From NCBI GenBank assembly GCA_030067835.1, contig CP092441.1:2790001-2854000 (forward strand): 64,000 nucleotides of DNA, written 5' to 3'. Under the pieces are notes generated by a model that saw only the letters and a list, made by a program, of their open reading frames with translations, was not told the DNA's origin and did no database searches. This DNA comes from Chakrabartyella piscis. Lineage in GTDB: Bacteria > Bacillota > Clostridia > Lachnospirales > Anaerotignaceae. Below are positions 58,899 to 64,000 of the stretch, one piece after another; the stretch's first letter is position 1, and each line of letters starts with the position of its first letter. The position numbers and the translations under genes are program-made.

Positions 58899-60985
58899 CA
58901 GCGACCACCTGCAGTTCCAAACAATCTTTCTTTATATTTCTGACACTTCACAACCAAATGATACACGTCCGCACCATGACGAAACACGCAAACACCCCTT
59001 GCTGGGTAGCCAATCAAGTCATACAAACATTCTTCCAGTTGCAACATTTCCATATATTCCTTCTTGGAGATATTCCCTGGAAAGAATAAAAATTGATGGG
59101 TTGGAATGGCAAAAAGTGGCTTGGTCATTTCTTTGATATTTGGTTGGTTGAAATCTTCAACATTTTGACTTGCGATAATCACAGCACTTTCCTTTTTTCG
59201 CACATGTTTCATTGCATTTCTGATATATTCAATGGCAGTTACATTTGACAAAAAGAGATACAGCTCATCTAAAAATGCTGCTGTATTCCCTTTGGATAGC
59301 AGTGCATCTGACATATAGGAAAGCACATTGAACAGCATAACATTGCGAATACTTTCATCGGCTTCAAGGATTCCTTTCACACCAAATGTAATGAATTTAT
59401 GGTTTTTGATATTGGTATGCCCATCAAAAAACTTGCTATCTGCACCAATACAAATGGATTTGATTTTCAAGCACAAATTTCGCAAGGTTTCTTTGGTATA
59501 GATATTTCCTCGGTCATTCTGATATGTGTTCAGTTTCCCCTCTGCCAGTTTGTATAAATCCGAAAGGATAGGAAATTCATTGCCACTCATTTTCCCAAGT
59601 AATCTATCCTCATTGATACCAAAATCCTCATATAATTCTTCCAACAAAATTTCCAAAACATCAATCTCTGCTGTGGTAAACTCTTTGTAAGAACGGAAAA
59701 AATCACGCAAAAAGGAGATATGACGAGGTAAGATATTTTCACCTTCATCCCAAGTTTTTGGCTCAAGTACATTGATGATAAACTCCCCACTGGTTAAAGG
59801 TGGCAGGAGTTGAACCCGCTCGGTTTTGTGATAAACTTCTTCTCCCTAGACTGCGTTGTCGTCAATCACCGTACCTCTGGGTACGCTTCAATCCTCCGCC
59901 TTGCTAGAAAAAAGAATTTTCATCATAAAACTGCCTTGCATCCTCAGCGAAAAATAAATAGAGAATTTTTGGTGCGTCCGATTGAGGAATAGCCGAAGCT
60001 ATTTCGATTGAGGATAAGCCGAAAAGGCTCATTTATTTTCGTTGAGGACGAGTGTGTTCAGCTCCTGCCACCTTCAATCTAGATATTGCCCATCCAAGTT
60101 TTCGGTCAAATCCACATATTCACTTTCTGCATCCAAGCAAATGATGTCCATACCACTGAGTCGCATATTGGTCATCAAAATCTTCATCAGATAGGATTTC
60201 CCTTGTCCTGAATTTCCCAAAATCAACACATTTGCATTGGTTTTGTCCTCACTTCGTTTCTGAAAATCTATGAATAAATTTGAACCATACTTATCGTTTC
60301 CAATGTAAAAACCCTTTTCATCTGCCTTACCAGAATAGTTGAATGGATAGGTATTTGCCACACTGGTTGCTGGCAACACTCGTTCATACTGTTCTCGAAA
60401 GTCATTGTGCCCACATGGTTTCACCGATTGAAATCCTTCTTGTTGTCGCAAAAAAAGCTTGTCACAGGAAAGTTTGGAACGTGTCAGTTCTGCTTCTACA
60501 TCGGATTGCATCTCTTTCAACTTTTCAAGTGATGGTGCTGAGATTTCAATATACACTACACAATGAATCAAAGGTTCACGATCTCTGTGCAGCTGCGCAA
60601 TGAGATTGGATACACTTTGCAGATTGCTTTCTGCCACAACAGTGCTTTGCATATCACCTGTGGAGCGTTCCAATTGATTCTTGTTGGCTGCATTTTGAAT
60701 GATTTTTCGTTCCTCTGCCGATGTAACGTGCCTTGTGTAAATATGAATGGTCACACCTGAACGCTCACCTAAATGTTGCAAAATGGCTTGCTCATTGGTT
60801 TCTGATGGATAATGGCTGATTGCCCAAACAGAACGAAAACTGCTACCACAAATATAATAATCGTGGTAAAATCGCAACACCGATGGACTACACATATCCA
60901 AAAAATCTTTGACCTTGGCTTCTTCTTTTTCTCTTTCTGTTTTTGGCAACAGCAACTTGTTTTTCTTGATTTTACTGATTTTCAT
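58898..60985 (-). pseudogene. virB4: VirB4-like ATPase gene split by a 279-bp insertion
   Basis: The N-terminal part (60985-60077, 303 codons, then TGA) has the VirB4 fold with FYHDYYICG, IHIYTRHV and Walker A LILGNSGQGKSYLMKI, breaking off at NLDGQYLD. The C-terminal part (59797-58898, 299 codons) resumes in the same reading frame as LTSGEFIINVLEPKTW and contains Walker B TAAFLDELYLFL and AIIIASQNVEDF-like (VIIASQNVEDF). Joining the parts without the 279 bp gives a continuous 602-residue VirB4, so nothing else is missing. VirB4 powers the type IV channel; without it the element should be unable to transfer itself. The open frame restarting at 59710 may yield a C-terminal fragment. Confidence 0.88.
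59798..60076. mobile_element. 279-bp structured insertion in virB4
   Basis: It ends in inverted repeats: AAGGTGGCAGGAGTTGAAC (59797-59815) and GTTCAGCTCCTGCCACCTT (60056-60074), 18 of 19 pairs. Inside are repeated TTGAGGA(A/T)(T)A motifs and hairpins such as AGCCGAAGCT and AGCC-GAAAA-GGCT. There is no long reading frame, so it is a MITE or similar non-autonomous unit. Its length is a multiple of three, but it brings an immediate stop codon. Confidence 0.85.
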
Positions 60986-61016
60986 AGCATCCCTTCTTTC
61001 ATAATAACATTATCTT

Positions 61017-61754
61017 TTACAGAACATTTTCTTTCACATAACGCTCTCCATCTATATCATCAAAGTACACTTGGGTGATATTTTGAATGAAGTAAACCGA
61101 CAAGATTCGTTTCAAATCCTCTTTCCTTGCCAATCGCCCATTGAATCCATTGTCTTTCAACAGCTTTTCCACTCTGCCAATCACAGCCAAAACTTCTTCT
61201 TGGCTATTCTTCGCCCTTGCCACCAACAAGAACCCCCTTGCCGATGCCATCTGCACTTGCACACGATCCAGATAGGTCAATTCCTGTTCCAAAATCTCAC
61301 GAACTTTCAGGATTTTTTCTTCTAAGGCAATACCGCACAACTCTGGTTGCAAAATTTGCGAGTAGATTTTTTCGTCATAATTATCAAAAAACACAGGCGA
61401 TATCGGAAATATCGTCGAGTATTTTTGGTGATTCTGACGGGGAAATAAACCGCAAAGGTTGTAATAGAGAGTTGTGCGGTGTTGCCTTAATATGCGTTGC
61501 TTATAAAAATGTTTGTTGCTGTCAAAATTTTCTCTGGAATTGATACAAGCCATTTCCAAACCATCTAAAGATTTCAAAATTGCAGTTAGATTGCGTATTT
61601 TTGTATGCACTGCTTCCTCTGAAAGCACTGCAAGATTGTCTGGTTGCAAAATAAAAAACACCAAAGTTTCATCCTCTAGTGTTTCGATACTTGTTTCATT
61701 TATATTGGCTATCCCCACCATATCTCGTGTGGATTTTTCTTTTTTGAACCACAT
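61017..61754 (-). CDS. Conjugation protein (VirB4-associated) carrying an in-frame MITE
   Basis: 245 residues from ATG 61754 (MWFKKEKSTR), with GGAGG upstream; it starts just after the PrgI stop codon. The N-terminus (EDETLVFFILQPDNLAVLSEEAVHTKIRNL) and C-terminus (ELTYLDRVQVQMASARGFLLVARAKN, EDLKRILSVYFIQNITQ) look like the small protein found between PrgI and VirB4 in clostridial elements. Between KQRI and LEEKILKV, 55 residues (LRQHRTTLYYNLCGLFPRQN and so on to ELCGIA) are encoded by a MITE at 61325-61487. Without it the gene would give 190 residues. Both edges keep frame. Whether the longer protein works is unknown. Confidence 0.75.
   Translation of the reverse strand: MWFKKEKSTRDMVGIANINETSIETLEDETLVFFILQPDNLAVLSEEAVHTKIRNLTAILKSLDGLEMACINSRENFDSNKHFYKQRILRQHRTTLYYNLCGLFPRQNHQKYSTIFPISPVFFDNYDEKIYSQILQPELCGIALEEKILKVREILEQELTYLDRVQVQMASARGFLLVARAKNSQEEVLAVIGRVEKLLKDNGFNGRLARKEDLKRILSVYFIQNITQVYFDDIDGERYVKENVL
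61325..61487. mobile_element. MITE family 2, copy inside a gene (in frame)
   Basis: AGGCAATACCGCACAACTCT (61325-61344) and AGAGTTGTGCGGTGTTGCCT (61468-61487) are inverted repeats with one mismatch. TA follows on both sides (61323-61324 and 61488-61489), as expected for a TA target duplication. Element plus duplication is 165 bp, or 55 codons, and the minus-strand reading has no stop. The relative is at 29726-29887. Confidence 0.88.
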
Positions 61755-61758
61755 TTTT

Positions 61759-62019
61759 TCAAAACCTCCAATCAAACGTCTGCTGTTCCTTCATAAAAAA
61801 GCGAAATGCAAACTTGATATAGTCTGCGATTGTCACTTCATTTTCACTACGAACGGTCAAAAATCCATAGATTACAACCAGCACCAATGGCAACATCACG
61901 TCTATCACTGCCAAAATCACAGCGGATAAAATGGCACCCATGAGCAGTATGGTAATGTCTTTCAATGACCACAGTGCAAACTTGGATTTTTCTTTTAAGT
62001 TACTTGGGTAAATATACAT
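61759..62019 (-). CDS. PrgI-family membrane protein
   Basis: 86 residues from ATG 62019 (MYIYPSNLKEK); the ATG at 62028 is too near the GGAG site. Two membrane helices (ITILLMGAILSAVILAVIDVM and LPLVLVVIYGFLTV), then a short cytosolic tail ending FRFFMKEQQTFDWRF. PrgI proteins belong to the type IV channel of Gram-positive conjugation (VirB3-like). The gene is directly upstream of the VirB4-associated gene. Confidence 0.85.
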   Translation of the reverse strand: MYIYPSNLKEKSKFALWSLKDITILLMGAILSAVILAVIDVMLPLVLVVIYGFLTVRSENEVTIADYIKFAFRFFMKEQQTFDWRF

Positions 62020-62034
62020 TTGCTTCATCTCCTA

Positions 62035-62868
62035 TCATTTTTTAATCAGCCTAGTGACTGCCTGTGTGGAATACATCACGCTCATCATATTCACATTCAT
62101 GCTGGTATCTAAGCCAAAGTTATTGGCAATTCGTGGCACTTCCGTTGCCGATAGCATAACTCCAATTCCCAACAACATATTTGCATTAAAGGTCACAAGT
62201 CCAGCAATTAAAATGATGGTTTGTAGGAATGCTGTCATACAAAGAGCAATCACTTGTTTGCACCAATTGACAAATCCATCGCCATATCCTCGTGGCACAG
62301 AAAACATATATAAACTGCCTACCCCCATTAAGATAATGAGTATGCCACCACGTTTTAAATTTGCGAAAAACACCTTAATTACCGCATATCCAATCATAAA
62401 TGCCAGCACAATCTGAATGAATATCCCACCACTAATCAGTTGAAACGAGCCTGCAACCAATTCACCAATGGCACCATAATCATCTGGCGAGGAAGTCAAA
62501 CTGGTCAAACCATAAATCAGTTCCCCAGAAAGATTCACCGAAAAGGTATATAATTCAATCGGAATTATTGTAAATAAACTGACTGCAAAAAATCCTTTTA
62601 GGATGTTGAGTCCCAAATCTTGTATGGTATTTTTGCCCTTTTGTGCTTCGATTGCCATATCGAAAACTGCCACCACAATCCCCACAATGAACAAACACCA
62701 AGCAAATTGATAAAAAAATAAGAGCAGACCTTGAATCCAATCCATCTCAAATAATTCTGCACCCATTAAATTCATCATGGTGAAAAACTCACCAAAAAAC
62801 TCGATGATGCTCCCATAAATCCAATCGCAAAATTGATCTAGTACACCATCCACTGCCAAATCAAACAC
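62035..62868 (-). CDS. VirB6/TrbL-like polytopic channel protein
   Basis: 277 residues from GTG 62868 (VFDLAVDGVLDQF), chosen because GGAGGTG lies just before it; the frame is open upstream inside the methyltransferase gene but lacks a start site. About six membrane helices (GLLLFFYQFAWCLFIVGIVVAVF, LKGFFAVSLFTIIPIELYTF, GGIFIQIVLAFMIGYAVIKVFF, GGILIILMGVGSLYMF, VIALCMTAFLQTIILIAGLVTF). It would form the inner-membrane pore. Its start overlaps the methyltransferase stop by eight bases. Confidence 0.85.
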   Translation of the reverse strand: MFDLAVDGVLDQFCDWIYGSIIEFFGEFFTMMNLMGAELFEMDWIQGLLLFFYQFAWCLFIVGIVVAVFDMAIEAQKGKNTIQDLGLNILKGFFAVSLFTIIPIELYTFSVNLSGELIYGLTSLTSSPDDYGAIGELVAGSFQLISGGIFIQIVLAFMIGYAVIKVFFANLKRGGILIILMGVGSLYMFSVPRGYGDGFVNWCKQVIALCMTAFLQTIILIAGLVTFNANMLLGIGVMLSATEVPRIANNFGLDTSMNVNMMSVMYSTQAVTRLIKK

Positions 62869-64000
62869 ATATATCACCTCCACCCAGTGCCAACGCAATG
62901 CCTTGCATGATGTATTCAGCACAAGGAATCGCAATGCTGTTGCCCAGTGCTTTATATCTTGGGGAATTGGCTGCACCATCAATGTTCGTCCAGTTATCTG
63001 GAAAACCTTGTAATCTCTCACATTCTAAAGGTGTCAATCTACGAACTAAATTTCTTGTAACTGCAAGATTTTCAGAACCACCACCATTGTTTCCACCTGT
63101 TGCACAAAGGGTACTAATTTCATCACCATATCCACCATAAGAACTTTGTCCAAACACCTGTTGGTGATCTACGATACATTTATTTGCACCCACATATTGG
63201 TTGTTTGGACCTTTGTCATCGGTGGCACAAATTGCACCAACCACATCTTGGTATGGCTCTGGTTTGTAAACCGAATGCACATCTGCGGTAGTTAAAGTGT
63301 ATGCAATATCACTTTGACAACCCAATCCATTGCCACCATTTTTCACATCTCTATTGATGGTGTTGGCTGCAATGCAATAGCTTTCTTGCACAATGGCAAG
63401 TCCTCCTTGAGATTTGTTTGGATTGGGATTTGCTGTATCTAAGGTATGAGATGTGTCTGTTTCATTTATGATGGCTTCGATTCCAAAAGCTATTGGTTCT
63501 GCAACAAATGGAGTATTATTTCCGCCTGTTCCATAGATGGCAGATATGGTTGGTGCTACATCAAGTGGCCCTGTGTACCTTGCATCCTTTGCATGATTTT
63601 CGTACAACTCTTGTTTGATAATCGGCAAATGACCACCCATACTGGCTCGCAAAGTTCCAACCATATCTTTGGTAACATTCATGCATTCACCACCTTGGTC
63701 GGACAAACAATACAGTGGTTCTTTCACAAATGTTTGCATCTGTATGTTCTGTGTTGCAAGCAAGGCACCAGACAATCCATCCAAGTCAATCCCCTCATTT
63801 CTTTGATTGATGTGGTAACTTTTGAATTCATCATCCACCATTTGCACCTCTGCCATTTGCCCTGATTGAATCAACAATGCATCTTTCAACTGCTTTGGCA
63901 ATTCCTTTCCTCTGCTTTCAGCTCTCCTTAAAATTCCCAAGCAAGCTGTCTTGCTCAAATAGTATTTTGGGTTGTTCAATACTTTTGGTAAACCAAAAGT
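62861..64000 (-). CDS. DNA cytosine-5 methyltransferase, C-terminal part (runs off the window)
   Basis: The frame is open to the right edge, so the N-terminal catalytic half (PCQ and ENV motifs) is outside. The visible 379 residues contain a long target-recognition region with repeated GT(G/L)...-type segments, e.g. DVAPTISAIYGTGGNN, GDEISTLCATGGNNGGG, and the conserved end VRRLTPLECERLQGFPDNWT (motif IX) and RYKALGNSIAIPCAEYI (motif X). Such genes are frequent on clostridial conjugative elements and guard against restriction in recipients. Start not in window. Confidence 0.88.
   Translation of the reverse strand, partial: TFGLPKVLNNPKYYLSKTACLGILRRAESRGKELPKQLKDALLIQSGQMAEVQMVDDEFKSYHINQRNEGIDLDGLSGALLATQNIQMQTFVKEPLYCLSDQGGECMNVTKDMVGTLRASMGGHLPIIKQELYENHAKDARYTGPLDVAPTISAIYGTGGNNTPFVAEPIAFGIEAIINETDTSHTLDTANPNPNKSQGGLAIVQESYCIAANTINRDVKNGGNGLGCQSDIAYTLTTADVHSVYKPEPYQDVVGAICATDDKGPNNQYVGANKCIVDHQQVFGQSSYGGYGDEISTLCATGGNNGGGSENLAVTRNLVRRLTPLECERLQGFPDNWTNIDGAANSPRYKALGNSIAIPCAEYIMQGIALALGGGDICV

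Noticed and set aside
58898-59710. A separate gene for a short VirB4-like protein
   Set aside because: The frame continues upstream to 59797 with VirB4 sequence (LTSGEFIINVLEPK) and joins the N-terminal half when the insert is removed, so it is one broken gene.

Overview
The window looks like a low-GC, spore-forming Clostridia chromosome of the Lachnospirales type (Anaerotignum or Lachnospiraceae-like). The reasons are the gene content (clpX-clpP-tig block, SAM-I riboswitch on metK, T-box on an ilv operon, spoVT, PdaC-type deacetylase), AGGAGG ribosome sites, and integrative elements with MobP-type relaxases and large serine recombinases. The genus is inference; the phylum is well supported.

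Layout. (A) 1 to about 10,030 is the right-hand part of an integrative element. It carries a two-gene ATPase/nuclease-like cassette (441-4827), a DUF6076 protein, a RepA-type ATPase, degenerate tandem repeats, and a large serine recombinase whose reading frame runs straight into the C-terminal part of spoVT. The element therefore appears to be inserted inside spoVT, and the 5' part of that gene lies beyond the left edge of the window. (B) About 10,490-33,500 is core chromosome: an exported stalk-domain protein, PdaC, a DtxR regulator, a DNA glycosylase, metK, a RelB/YafQ toxin-antitoxin pair, ilvA, clpX-clpP-tig, small conserved genes, a PadR operon, two tRNA-Gly, a NagD-like phosphatase, an IS110 insertion, the ilv operon and tRNA-Phe. 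Intergenic spaces are full of small repeats: variable-stem palindromes with a CCCCTAC tail and two MITE families. (C) 33,745-39,685 is a small island of three adjacent serine recombinase genes, a 55-aa protein, a MazF-like toxin and a sigma-like factor. (D) 39,791-50,322 is a glycerol catabolism operon (membrane protein, GlpA, FAD oxidoreductase, DUF1667, GlpK, AGPS-like FAD oxidase and two further genes) with a divergent DeoR regulator. (E) About 50,400-64,000 is a second conjugative element: VirD4, primase, relaxase and accessory protein, candidate oriT, NlpC/P60 hydrolase, VirB4, PrgI, a VirB6-like protein and a DNA cytosine methyltransferase that runs off the right edge.

How it fits together. 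The core genes form ordinary operons. The mobile part is more unusual. The spoVT insertion resembles sporulation-gene intervening elements such as skin in sigK. In region E, virB4 is split by a 279-bp insert with inverted-repeat ends, and the gene just upstream carries a MITE inserted in frame that adds 55 codons; the same MITE has an intergenic relative at 29,726-29,887. The conjugation machinery of region E is therefore probably impaired unless these inserts are tolerated or removed.

Limits: family names come from motif recognition by eye without database searches. Element ends are uncertain except where terminal repeats or a host-gene junction define them.
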